The position numbers and the translations under genes were made by a program. A DNA stretch of 64,000 nt from Holophagae bacterium. Lineage in GTDB: Bacteria > Acidobacteriota > Holophagae > Acanthopleuribacterales > Acanthopleuribacteraceae. The notes under the pieces are model-generated. The model was not told where the DNA came from. It searched no databases and was given only the letters and a program-made list of their open reading frames with translations. Positions 27,197 to 35,569 of the stretch are shown in pieces (position 1 is the first letter of the stretch; every line of letters starts with the position of its first letter). The DNA is taken from positions 62,001-126,000 of the forward strand of contig JAUIFE010000009.1 in assembly GCA_030429565.1 (NCBI GenBank), read 5' to 3'.

Positions 27197-27607
27197 AAGA
27201 TCCCCCGAAAGGATTGTTTCTCATCCTATCCCAGTAGCTTGAAGAAAACAAATAGCGCTCGTGCTCCCGGCTTAATTTGCTGGTTATGGTGTTTTTAGGT
27301 CGATTTGATTTAGGCGAAGCTGGTACAGCAGGGTGCTCTGCGGTGGCGCGCGCCTCGTTTTGACTGGGTTTGGTTTCAGCGTTTGGCGGCAACGCCGGCG
27401 TGTTCCGAACCCTTTCCCAACGAAAAAAGAGAATCAGCGCTTGGGTTGTTTCAACTTTCGCTTTGCTCTGCTAACGTCGTGGCAAACCCACTTGGCGAAT
27501 CGCATCATCTCGTCCGTTGCGCGTGTCGTTGCTGCGAGCAGCTCACGGCTTTGGTCGAACCGGCGCGTTTTTGGTCCGTGTTATTTGGAGAAAAAGGGAG
27601 TGATGCA
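27197..27607. other. Intergenic region between divergent ATPase and VOC genes
   Basis: About 410 bases. It should carry the leftward promoter of the AAA/TOPRIM pair and the rightward promoter of the VOC gene. I see no gene: plus-strand frames crossing it lack ribosome sites before 27608. Confidence 0.5.
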
Positions 27608-28054
27608 ATGAAAAAGCAGCGCCTTAAATGTGTCTTATTGGCTGCGTCCCTGTTCGTGCTTTGCGGGTTTCTCCCTGGAGAAGAACCACAAAAGAAACAG
27701 GAGTCGTCGATGCAGGTTCATTATTTAGAGATTGTTTGCCGCGATGTTGCGGCGCAGGTGGCTGCCCTGGAAGCGGTGCATGGCTTGTCGTTTGGGCCGC
27801 CGGTGGCCGACCTGGGTCAGGCGCGCACCGCACAGGCGCCGGACGGACGGTTGGTGGGCGTTCGCGCACCCTTGGCCGAACACGAGTTACCGATTGTGCG
27901 CACCTATGTGGCGGTTACGGATATCGCGGCCGCCGTCAAACAAGCCGAGGCGGCCGGTGCCGTCATCGCGTATCCACCCACCAAACAAGGGGATACGGGG
28001 ACTTGGGCGATTTATATCCTCGGCGATGTGCAAATGGGGTTGTGGCAGCGTTAG
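27608..28054 (+). CDS. Exported VOC-family (glyoxalase-like) protein
   Basis: A 148-aa protein. The ATG at 27608 has GGGAG upstream and opens into a signal peptide with a Cys (LFVLCGFLPG) that may act as a lipobox. The body holds one vicinal-oxygen-chelate unit (VHYLEIVCRDVAAQVAALEAV..., VAVTDIAAAVKQAEAAGA, IYILGDVQMGLW). Metal ligands are not obvious, so it may bind small molecules rather than catalyse. A rho-independent terminator follows. Confidence 0.8.
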   Translation: MKKQRLKCVLLAASLFVLCGFLPGEEPQKKQESSMQVHYLEIVCRDVAAQVAALEAVHGLSFGPPVADLGQARTAQAPDGRLVGVRAPLAEHELPIVRTYVAVTDIAAAVKQAEAAGAVIAYPPTKQGDTGTWAIYILGDVQMGLWQR

Positions 28055-28080
28055 GTTGCGCCGGCCCGACATCGTGATCC

Positions 28081-28123
28081 AAAAGCGGGACAGCCTGTGA
28101 GGGTTGCCCCGCTTTTGCTTTTT
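28081..28123 (+). terminator. Rho-independent terminator of the VOC gene
   Basis: AAAAGCGGG pairs with CCCGCTTTT, with extra inner pairing, followed by GCTTTTT. It begins 27 nt after the stop codon. Confidence 0.8.
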
Positions 28124-28215
28124 CGTCGGTATTAGCTTTCGGCCGCGTCCAATTACTGTTTGCGCGGCGTTGCGATCGCTTTCGGTGCGGGACTTGGTTT
28201 GGTCCGGGGCGGGCA

Positions 28216-28268
28216 TATTTTCTTCCCAAAAACCTTGTCTTTGGTGAAAGGCTTTTGGGAAGAAAATA
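28216..28268. repeat. Palindromic element, copy 2
   Basis: Inverted repeat with 21-base arms (TATTTTCTTCCCAAAA... and complement, one mismatch) and an 11-base loop. The core TTCCCAAAA-CCTT and its complement are shared with copy 1 at 9911-9966. It lies between the convergent ends of 27608-28054 and 28302-28859. Confidence 0.85.
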
Positions 28269-28301
28269 GGCTAGAGGGGCAGCGGATTGATGCTTGCAGC
28301 G

Positions 28302-28859
28302 CTAGGTTGGTTCGGGTGTGAAATGGAAGCTAGGTCCCCCTAGATTGGTGCAGACCAGAACCCTTTCCCTGGCCGGCGGTGTTGGTGCTGGGCCGTACGC
28401 CAGGATTTCGAAACGGTTGTGCTGCAGGCGCGCGTAACCGGCCCAGCCTGGCTCGGCCGGCTCGAATTGGACCGGGATCCAGCACAGGTTGAAGGTTTGT
28501 TGCCATTGGTTTGCGTTGTTGATGTGGCCTTGCAGGCATGTGGCGGTTAAACCGTCCTCCCGGCGCAGGAACAGTTCTTCGCACGGCGTTTTGATTAATA
28601 GCAGGTCTTCGGATAACGAGACGCCGCGGGCGCCCATGGCCGCCACCGCGTCGCGGGAACCGGCCGCCGCTTTGGCGGGAAAGCCGCCCGCCAACACCGT
28701 GACCGTTATCTGCGAGAAGGCGGCCACGTAGGTCATCGGCGAGCGTATCAATTCGCGTCCACTTGGCTCATGCGGCGCGATGATGGTGGCCGGCACCAAT
28801 CGCTGTTTGCCGATACGTGCGACTTTGTGGTCGTGCCTAAGGATCATAAAGCTAAGCAT
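28302..28859 (-). CDS. Hypothetical protein cotranscribed with the multidomain kinase
   Basis: A 185-aa protein without recognised domain, signal peptide or membrane segment. It starts 22 nt after the stop of the 1941-aa kinase gene on the same strand, so it is probably in the same transcript. Start choice is uncertain (ATG at 28859 or 28847). Alternating strands (YVAAFSQITVTVLAGGF, EELFLRREDGLTATC, YARLQHNRFEILAYG) suggest a beta-sandwich. A partner or target of the kinase is possible but not shown. Confidence 0.6.
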   Translation of the reverse strand: MLSFMILRHDHKVARIGKQRLVPATIIAPHEPSGRELIRSPMTYVAAFSQITVTVLAGGFPAKAAAGSRDAVAAMGARGVSLSEDLLLIKTPCEELFLRREDGLTATCLQGHINNANQWQQTFNLCWIPVQFEPAEPGWAGYARLQHNRFEILAYGPAPTPPARERVLVCTNLGGPSFHFTPEPT

Positions 28860-28881
28860 GGCTTGGCCCCGCCGTCGTGAC

Positions 28882-31800
28882 TTAGCTTTGCTCCGGCTGG
28901 GCCGCGCGTTTGCGGCGCCCGGTGCGGCGGCTGTCGACGGGTAAGCGCAAGCGGAACTCGGTGAAGAAACCCTCCTCCGAGTTGACGCTCATCTCACCGT
29001 GGTGTTGTTCTTCGATGATCTCGCGGCAAATTGCCAAACCCAAACCCGTGCCTTCACCCGCCGGCTTGGTGGTGAAAAAGGGATTAAACACGCGGTCGAC
29101 CAGCTTGGCCGGAATGCCGGTGCCGTTGTCGTAGATGCGGATTTGCACGTAATCGTCGTCGCCTTGGGTCGAGACACGAATGCGCGGCAGGAAGCTGTCG
29201 TCGCTGGTTTCCTTTTTCTTGACCACGGCGTAAAAGGCATTGTTGATGAGGTTGATGATGACGCGGCTCAGGTCCTGCGGGATGGCAAAGATTTTGGGTT
29301 GGCCCGCATCCAAAGAACGCTCCACGCGCACGTTGGCCGAGGTCTGTTGCACGCGTAAACCGTGATACGCCAGGTCGGTATACTCATCGACCAGCACGTT
29401 AACGTCGGTTAACTCGCGGTGCATCGACTGCCCGCGCGACAACAACATCATGCTTTTTATGATGCCTGCCGCGCGCTCGCCGTGGTTCTGGATCAACATG
29501 GCGTTGTCGGTGATGTCGCTCAGCAACAGGTCGACTTCCTCAAAGGCCGGGCCTTCGATGAACTGCTGTTGTTGCTGCAGCAAAACGGCCAACTCCTGGG
29601 TTAACTCGCGTGAAACCATGGCGAAATTGTTGATGAAGTTCAACGGGTTGCGGATCTCGTGACCAATACCGGCGGCCAAGGCACCGACGGCGGCCATGCG
29701 TTCTTGGCTGATCAGCTTCTCTTGTGCGCTCGCCAGTTCCTGGTTCGATTGCTCCAACTCGTACATCAGTTTCGATTTGACGTAGACCGATAAAGCGTGG
29801 TCGCGGTAACGCGCCAACTTGCGCAGTTGTGCTTCGAGTTGGCTCTGGTCATCGGCCGTGATCGGCTGTTCGAAGACCAGCAGCGCTTCGATGGCGTCCT
29901 CGGGGCAAATCGTCAGCAGAACCAAGCGGCACGCCTGATTCCCTTCGTTTTTCCAGGTGAACAGTTGGATGGGGAAGTGGCCGCGATCCATGCTGTATAA
30001 ACCCGATTCCCAGGCCGAGCCATGGGTATTGAGGGTCTCTTCCAAAACGAGCTGTGGCATGTCGATGTTGACCGGTGGGTCTTGGTAACCGACGGTGGCG
30101 ACGAGTGAAACGTGGTTGGCTTTGGTGAAGGCTGAAAAGAACAGTGCGCGTTCGCCATGGGCCAGCAGGGCCAGGCCCTCGCTGAGGACCGTCGACAGGT
30201 CGGCGGCCCAGTTCTGCTTGCGTTTGTTGACCTGCATCAGCCGTTCGAGCACGGCCAACTCGTGATCGCGTGCTTGAATTTCGGCGGTTTGGCCGGCGAC
30301 GCGGCGGGTCATGACCTGGTTGCTCTGCTCTAAATCGTTGCGGGCGCGGTGGAGCTCGGCGCTGAGCTGGTTATTGCGCAAGGCGACGGCGGCTTGGGCG
30401 GCGATCAATTGCACCACTTGCAGGCGGTTGGGTGTGAACAAACCCGGCATAAGGCTGTTTTCCAAGTAGAGCAGGCCGATCAGGTGACCGCCGAGCGAAA
30501 GCGGTAGGCAGGCGGCCGAGGCGCAGGGTTGTTTTTCAAAATAGGGATCTTGGTGGAAGGCGGGATGGTCGCCGTCCTGATTGAGGATGTAAGTTTCCTT
30601 GGTGCGCAACACGTAGTGGAACAGCGGCGCGGGCACGCGCTCATAGTGCTCAAGTGGAATCGAACAAAGCACTTCTTGCTCGCTTTGATTGGGCGTGTAG
30701 ACGGCTTCAATATAAAAGTGGCGCTCGCGTTCCAGCAACAACACGGCGCGGTCGGCGCCGGCTGTTTCGACCATGATCTCAATTAAGGCCTGCAACAACT
30801 GCGGCGGTTGGTGTTGGTGGGCCAGCACTTGCAAAGCTTGTCCAACAGCCAGATCTTCGAGGTCCTTGCGCGCCGTCGAATGGGTGCGGTGCAGGCTGAA
30901 ATGCTGTTCGCTAGGGACAGCATCGAGGCGGAAGTCCTGGTGGTGACCGGGAATGAACATGCCCCACAGCCGGTAGTAAAGCTGGGGTTTGAGCGACGAA
31001 GTGTAGGCGAAGGTCTGTAAGGTGTGGCTGGTGAAGCAGCGTTCGATTTGCTGGAAGATCAGGGCGGTGAAGGCGTGGGCGGCGTTTTTCTTGGCGGCGG
31101 CGACGGCTTCCTGGTAGCGGTGAAGTGCGGCTTCGAGATTGTCTTCGAGGGCGTGGACCTCGGCGCTGATCAGGGCCGCGCCGGCGGTGAAATTGAGCGG
31201 ATGGACGTCGGCCCACTTTTGCAGTTGGTTGCGGATTTTGATGAGTTTGGCGATGAGCTGCGGCTGGGGTTTGGCGGCGGCGGCGCGGGCGGTGACGATG
31301 CCGTCGAGTAAAAGGAACTCGTAGTGGCGTTGGGTGTGCATGAGGTAAGCGCGGCGCGGTTGAATGCGTTTAACGGCCTGGGCGGCGCGTTTGGGATCGT
31401 CCTCGATGACGGCGGTGAACAGCGAAACCACGGCGCACACGGCGATCAGGTATTGGTTGCCCTCGCGTTCGAGGCGCACCTGGAAATGGGATTCGTTGAA
31501 GGGTTCCAGGTTGTCGAGATCGGGATTTTGCTGCGGGCCGGCGAGCAGCAAGGCTTGGTGTAAGCAGTAGCGGACGAGGTCGAGTGAGGTTTGGTTACGG
31601 GTTACGCGTAGGAAAGGCAGGTACTTCAGCGCTTGGTGAATGACCTTCTCGAGCGAGACACCGTGCATGAAGCTGTTGAGCACGATGGCATCGGCGGCGA
31701 AGGCGGCAAACATGGGGTCACCGTTTTCAAGGCACAGTTCAACGGCGCGTTTGAAGAAGTGCTCGGCCTCGGCGAGCGGCTTGCCCCAGTGCAAGTGAAA

Positions 31801-34707
31801 CACGCCGTGTAACAAGCGGCAGCGGCCGGGTGCGCGTGAGTCGGGTATGATTTCGGCCAATTGCAAGGCGTAACAGCTTAGTTGATAGGCTTGGCGGCAA
31901 TCTTCGGGTAAGCGGGTGTGGCGCGCGGCGAACATGGTCAGTGCCGGTGCGGTTTCGCTGCACACGCCGTCGGCGGCGGACCGTTCCAACGTGGTTTGCA
32001 GGAATTGATCGAGGGCGAGGTGTTGCACGTGGAAGGCGGCGGGCATGACGTCGGCCATCAGGTAGAGGATTTTGCGAGCGAGTGGGTCGGCCATCTGGGC
32101 CGGCGGCGTTTGGAGCAGGCTGTCGGGTTGGCCGTCGCCGGCGCGGTTGAACCAGTGTTGCCAGGTCGCGCGTACCGCCGCTTGATCGACCGGTTGATGG
32201 ATGGCGATGGTACAGCCCAGTTCGCCCAAGGCTTCCATGGCCATGTCGAGGGCGGCCTGGTTGCGTTGTTCGTGGACGCGCAGCCGAATGGCGACGGCGA
32301 ACAGGCGGGCGCGTTCCAGCGGCGCGGTAATTTTGGGCAATAACTCGCGTAACAGGAGTTCACTGCGACTGTGGTCGCCGCTCAAGTATCGGCCGGCGAG
32401 GCGTTGTTGCTGGAGGTCGAGCCAGGTCGGATCGTCGTCGTCGCGTTGCCATAGATCGTCGGCCATGTCGAAGTAACCGACGGCGTTGGCGAAGGCTGAA
32501 GCGGCAAAGGCGCGTTTGCCGGCCTCGTAATTGTGCAACGCCAAGCGACGTCGCAGTGCCGCGTCGCTGATTTGATTGATGCCCGCATTGTAATGGAACA
32601 CGAAGTGGAACAGCGATTCGCTCGAGGGTTTCTGCTGGTGTTGTTGGTAGAGCAGGTCGCCAATTTTGCGATGAACGGCGGCGCGTTCGGCCGGGTTTAG
32701 AGCGGCGGCAAACCCTTCGCGCAAACGGTCGTGGTGGAAGCTGTAGCCGTCGCGGACGCGGTGGATGATGTCGCGTTGGACGGCGGGCTGTAAAAGGTCG
32801 CCCAGTTGGTCGGTGTTTTTGTCGGCGACTTCGGCCAAGGCGGTGATGCGAAACGATTCACCGAAGCAGGCTGCGATTTGGAGCAAGGCGACGGTGGCTT
32901 CGGGTAAGCTGTGCTGTTGTTTTTGCAGCAGGCGTGCCAGCGGTTCGTCGAGCGGGATTTCCTCAATTGCGTCGCGGTCCCACTGCCAACCGTGTTCGCG
33001 GTCGAAGCGAATCAGGTCGCGGTGGAACAGGTCGAGCATTAAGCGGCGCACGGTGAGCGGCGCACCGCCGGTTTTGCGCCAAATCAAGTCGGCGAGGGTG
33101 GCGACGCTGCCGGACGACTTCTGCAAGCTGTCGGCGATAAGGGCGCGCACGTGTTCGCGGTTAAGGCGACCGAGGCGGACGGCGTTGAGGTTGGTGTTCT
33201 TTTCGAGGGTTTCCAGCACGAAACGCAGAGGGTGGCTGGGGCCGACCTCGTTGTTGCGGAAGGCGATGATAATAAAAAGGTTGCGGAAGCGCGGTGACAT
33301 CGCCAGGGTTTGCAGAAGCGAGAGCCCGGCCAAATCGACCCACTGGACGTCGTCGAGGAACAGGACCAGCGGCGCGTCGGCGCGGCACAGAGCGCGAATG
33401 AAACTTTCGAACTGGTTGCGAAACTGCACCGGGTCCTTGCTTTCAACCGGTGGCACGTCGCCAACGATGTGGACCAAGTCGGGGATGACATCGATCATGA
33501 GTGCGGCATGGCGGCCGAGGGCCAGTTCGAAACGGCGGCGCCATGCGGCCAAGCGTTTGGGCGGTTCGGTGAGGATTTGTTGGACCAAGCCGCGAAAGGA
33601 ATCGATGATGGCGCTGAAGGGGACTTCGCGCCGGCGTTTCTCGTAGCGGCCTTCGAGCAGATAACCGCCATTGCGCTGAACGGCGGGGTAAAGCGCGCGT
33701 ATTAAGGCGGTTTTACCCACACCGGGGCGGCCGGTGACGACGGCGAACTCGCCCGATCCCTGGGCGACGCGCTCCAGTCCGCTTTCGAGTTCTTGGAGGG
33801 CGCCTTCGCGGCCGTAGAGTTTGTTGGAGACCATCAGTTTGACGATGTTTTCATTTTGCGCGAGCGGGAAGGTGGAAATGGTGCCGCGCAGCAGACGTTG
33901 ATCGCGGCACTGATCGAGGTCGGCGCGCAGGCCGGCGCCGCTTTGATAGCGGTCTTCGGGGTTTTTCTGGAGCAGCTTAAGCACGATGGCGGACAGCGTT
34001 TTGGGGATCGACGGGTTGCGGTGGTGCGGGACGGGTGGGCGCACGGCGAGGTGGGCGTGAATCAGCGCCGGCGGCTCCTCGTGCTGGAACGGCAACTCGC
34101 CGGTCAGCATCTCGAAGAAACAGACGCCGAGCGCGTAGAGGTCGCAGCGATGGTCGAGGATGCGATTGGTGCGTCCGCTCTGTTCGGGGGCGAGGTAGGC
34201 GGGTGAGCCGGCCAAGCTGCGATGGTGGTTGTCGAAGCCAGGCGCGTCATAACCCAGTGCGAGTCCGAAATCGCTGATGAGCGGGTGGCCCGCCTGATCG
34301 ATGACGATGTTGTCGGGTTTAATGTCACGGTGGATGATGCCGTGGGCGTGGACGGCGTCGAGGGTGGCGGCCAAGCGGCTCGCCATTGGCAGGAACACGT
34401 CGACGTCGAGGGCGCGTTGCTGCATGAAATTGGTCAACGAGGTGCCGTTGACGTCCTCGAGCACAATCGCCAAGTGATCGGCCATGACCACCGTGTCGAG
34501 TGCACGCACAATGCCTTTAATTTCAAGCTGCTGCACGGTGCGAAACTCGTGCAGAAATAGGGCGAGATCTTCGCTGCCGGGATCGTCGAGGTTGAGAATT
34601 TTGAGAATGACGGCGCGGCCGTCCTCGCGGCGTTGCCCGCGAAAAACCAAGTGGCGCATGCCCTGGTACAGGTTTTGACCGATCTCGTATCCGGGTAGTT
34701 GAAACAT
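28882..34707 (-). CDS. Ser/Thr kinase - AAA ATPase - GAF - histidine kinase fusion protein
   Basis: A 1941-aa signalling protein. Residues 1-270 are a Hanks-type kinase with Lys36, Glu54, HRDIKPDN (126-133) and DFG (146-148). An AAA_16-like ATPase follows with GRPGVGKT near 328 and LFLDDVQW near 453. A long helical, TPR-like region spans about 590-1290. A GAF domain lies at about 1300-1450 and a second GAF-like region at 1490-1640. The C-terminus is a histidine kinase with GHEIRNPLN (His near 1684), NLINNAF, DNGTGIP and GEGTGLGLA. All key residues are present. This domain order is known as the trifunctional kinase/ATP-binding/histidine kinase class. No response regulator is adjacent. Confidence 0.93.
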   Translation of the reverse strand: MFQLPGYEIGQNLYQGMRHLVFRGQRREDGRAVILKILNLDDPGSEDLALFLHEFRTVQQLEIKGIVRALDTVVMADHLAIVLEDVNGTSLTNFMQQRALDVDVFLPMASRLAATLDAVHAHGIIHRDIKPDNIVIDQAGHPLISDFGLALGYDAPGFDNHHRSLAGSPAYLAPEQSGRTNRILDHRCDLYALGVCFFEMLTGELPFQHEEPPALIHAHLAVRPPVPHHRNPSIPKTLSAIVLKLLQKNPEDRYQSGAGLRADLDQCRDQRLLRGTISTFPLAQNENIVKLMVSNKLYGREGALQELESGLERVAQGSGEFAVVTGRPGVGKTALIRALYPAVQRNGGYLLEGRYEKRRREVPFSAIIDSFRGLVQQILTEPPKRLAAWRRRFELALGRHAALMIDVIPDLVHIVGDVPPVESKDPVQFRNQFESFIRALCRADAPLVLFLDDVQWVDLAGLSLLQTLAMSPRFRNLFIIIAFRNNEVGPSHPLRFVLETLEKNTNLNAVRLGRLNREHVRALIADSLQKSSGSVATLADLIWRKTGGAPLTVRRLMLDLFHRDLIRFDREHGWQWDRDAIEEIPLDEPLARLLQKQQHSLPEATVALLQIAACFGESFRITALAEVADKNTDQLGDLLQPAVQRDIIHRVRDGYSFHHDRLREGFAAALNPAERAAVHRKIGDLLYQQHQQKPSSESLFHFVFHYNAGINQISDAALRRRLALHNYEAGKRAFAASAFANAVGYFDMADDLWQRDDDDPTWLDLQQQRLAGRYLSGDHSRSELLLRELLPKITAPLERARLFAVAIRLRVHEQRNQAALDMAMEALGELGCTIAIHQPVDQAAVRATWQHWFNRAGDGQPDSLLQTPPAQMADPLARKILYLMADVMPAAFHVQHLALDQFLQTTLERSAADGVCSETAPALTMFAARHTRLPEDCRQAYQLSCYALQLAEIIPDSRAPGRCRLLHGVFHLHWGKPLAEAEHFFKRAVELCLENGDPMFAAFAADAIVLNSFMHGVSLEKVIHQALKYLPFLRVTRNQTSLDLVRYCLHQALLLAGPQQNPDLDNLEPFNESHFQVRLEREGNQYLIAVCAVVSLFTAVIEDDPKRAAQAVKRIQPRRAYLMHTQRHYEFLLLDGIVTARAAAAKPQPQLIAKLIKIRNQLQKWADVHPLNFTAGAALISAEVHALEDNLEAALHRYQEAVAAAKKNAAHAFTALIFQQIERCFTSHTLQTFAYTSSLKPQLYYRLWGMFIPGHHQDFRLDAVPSEQHFSLHRTHSTARKDLEDLAVGQALQVLAHQHQPPQLLQALIEIMVETAGADRAVLLLERERHFYIEAVYTPNQSEQEVLCSIPLEHYERVPAPLFHYVLRTKETYILNQDGDHPAFHQDPYFEKQPCASAACLPLSLGGHLIGLLYLENSLMPGLFTPNRLQVVQLIAAQAAVALRNNQLSAELHRARNDLEQSNQVMTRRVAGQTAEIQARDHELAVLERLMQVNKRKQNWAADLSTVLSEGLALLAHGERALFFSAFTKANHVSLVATVGYQDPPVNIDMPQLVLEETLNTHGSAWESGLYSMDRGHFPIQLFTWKNEGNQACRLVLLTICPEDAIEALLVFEQPITADDQSQLEAQLRKLARYRDHALSVYVKSKLMYELEQSNQELASAQEKLISQERMAAVGALAAGIGHEIRNPLNFINNFAMVSRELTQELAVLLQQQQQFIEGPAFEEVDLLLSDITDNAMLIQNHGERAAGIIKSMMLLSRGQSMHRELTDVNVLVDEYTDLAYHGLRVQQTSANVRVERSLDAGQPKIFAIPQDLSRVIINLINNAFYAVVKKKETSDDSFLPRIRVSTQGDDDYVQIRIYDNGTGIPAKLVDRVFNPFFTTKPAGEGTGLGLAICREIIEEQHHGEMSVNSEEGFFTEFRLRLPVDSRRTGRRKRAAQPEQS

Positions 34708-35135
34708 AAGTCACTCACGGCGGTGGCATGAGACCGCCGGCGGTTGAGGCGCATGGACAATAAGGTGACACGGATGGAGGGGCACAAGACGGCGCCGGTG
34801 GTTGGGGCCTGATCAAGTGGTTGTGAGTCGGAAAAAGCAACGAAGTTTGGCCGGAAAACGGGCGCTTCGCGGTTAATCCCACGCGAAAGATGTGGTTAAG
34901 CGGTTGTAAAACGAGAAGTAACCCAGTGTAGCACTAGCTTTCGCAGGCGCCAAGTTTATCAAGGCTCGCGGTGATTTTTGGCGCCTGAGCTGCGCCGAAC
35001 TTTGGCTACTTCATGGTTGTGTGCCTGCTTTAACACGCAGCCTTTGCTTCGCCTCCTCGACGCGAGAAGGGCTTTGGTTAGGTACGTATCATGCGTGACT
35101 GTGTTGGGCGGTCTTTTAATTCTGGGCCGTCGCCG
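34708..35135. other. Intergenic region with probable eroded toxin sequence
   Basis: About 430 bases upstream of the multidomain kinase. No intact gene. Its right part, next to the mazF-like start at 35192, probably contains the decayed remainder of that toxin gene, but no frame there aligns convincingly beyond the 18 codons. Confidence 0.4.
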
Positions 35136-35192
35136 CTACTTATTACCGGTGGTTGGGTTCAGATTTACGACATGAATGTCACCACGTTTCAT
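35136..35192 (-). pseudogene. mazF-like toxin remnant
   Basis: The antitoxin stop codon overlaps an ATG (TGATG). The frame reads MKRGDIHVVNLNPTTGNK and then stops at TAG. This matches the start of MazF/PemK toxins (MKRGDI..V.L.P..G), and the overlap is the usual mazEF arrangement. No continuation in any frame restores the toxin core, so the gene is broken. It is too short for statistics; the call rests on the motif and on the position. Confidence 0.6.
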
Positions 35193-35446
35193 CAGATGAA
35201 CGGTTGGTCATTCAACCAAATGTGGTCTTCGGCAGCGACTAATGAGGAAGGATTGGGCTCATGTGCGGCAAGGAGTTGGGCGAGGGTATGGTGGGGGCGC
35301 GTTTTCGGCTCGATCACTATACAGTTGTTTTTCAATCGAATATTTACCTGCGATCCTGGTTCTAAGGCGAGAATTTTGAGGATGTTAGGTGGGATGGTCA
35401 GCATGATTGAATCGTCGACTTTGCGTAGTTTGCCGGTGACGAGCAT
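35192..35446 (-). CDS. MazE/AbrB-type antitoxin
   Basis: An 84-aa protein from the ATG at 35446, which has AAGGAG 5 nt upstream. The N-terminal swapped-hairpin DNA-binding domain is clear (GKLRKVDDSIMLTIP, then LALEPGSQVNI and CIVIEPK). The C-terminal tail (LAQLLAAHE..., IWLNDQPFI) resembles the toxin-binding tail of MazE/PemI. The toxin gene downstream is truncated, so this is an orphan antitoxin that may persist as an anti-addiction or regulatory gene. Confidence 0.78.
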   Translation of the reverse strand: MLVTGKLRKVDDSIMLTIPPNILKILALEPGSQVNIRLKNNCIVIEPKTRPHHTLAQLLAAHEPNPSSLVAAEDHIWLNDQPFI

Positions 35447-35569
35447 AACGGCTCCTTGGCGTAATTTGCATTGATACATAATGCCGATTGAATTCATCGG
35501 CAAGCTTTGTTTTCTGAGCCTGTTATCGTTCGCACGTCTCGAGGCGTGTAGCCTAGCCCAAGCGCGGCG

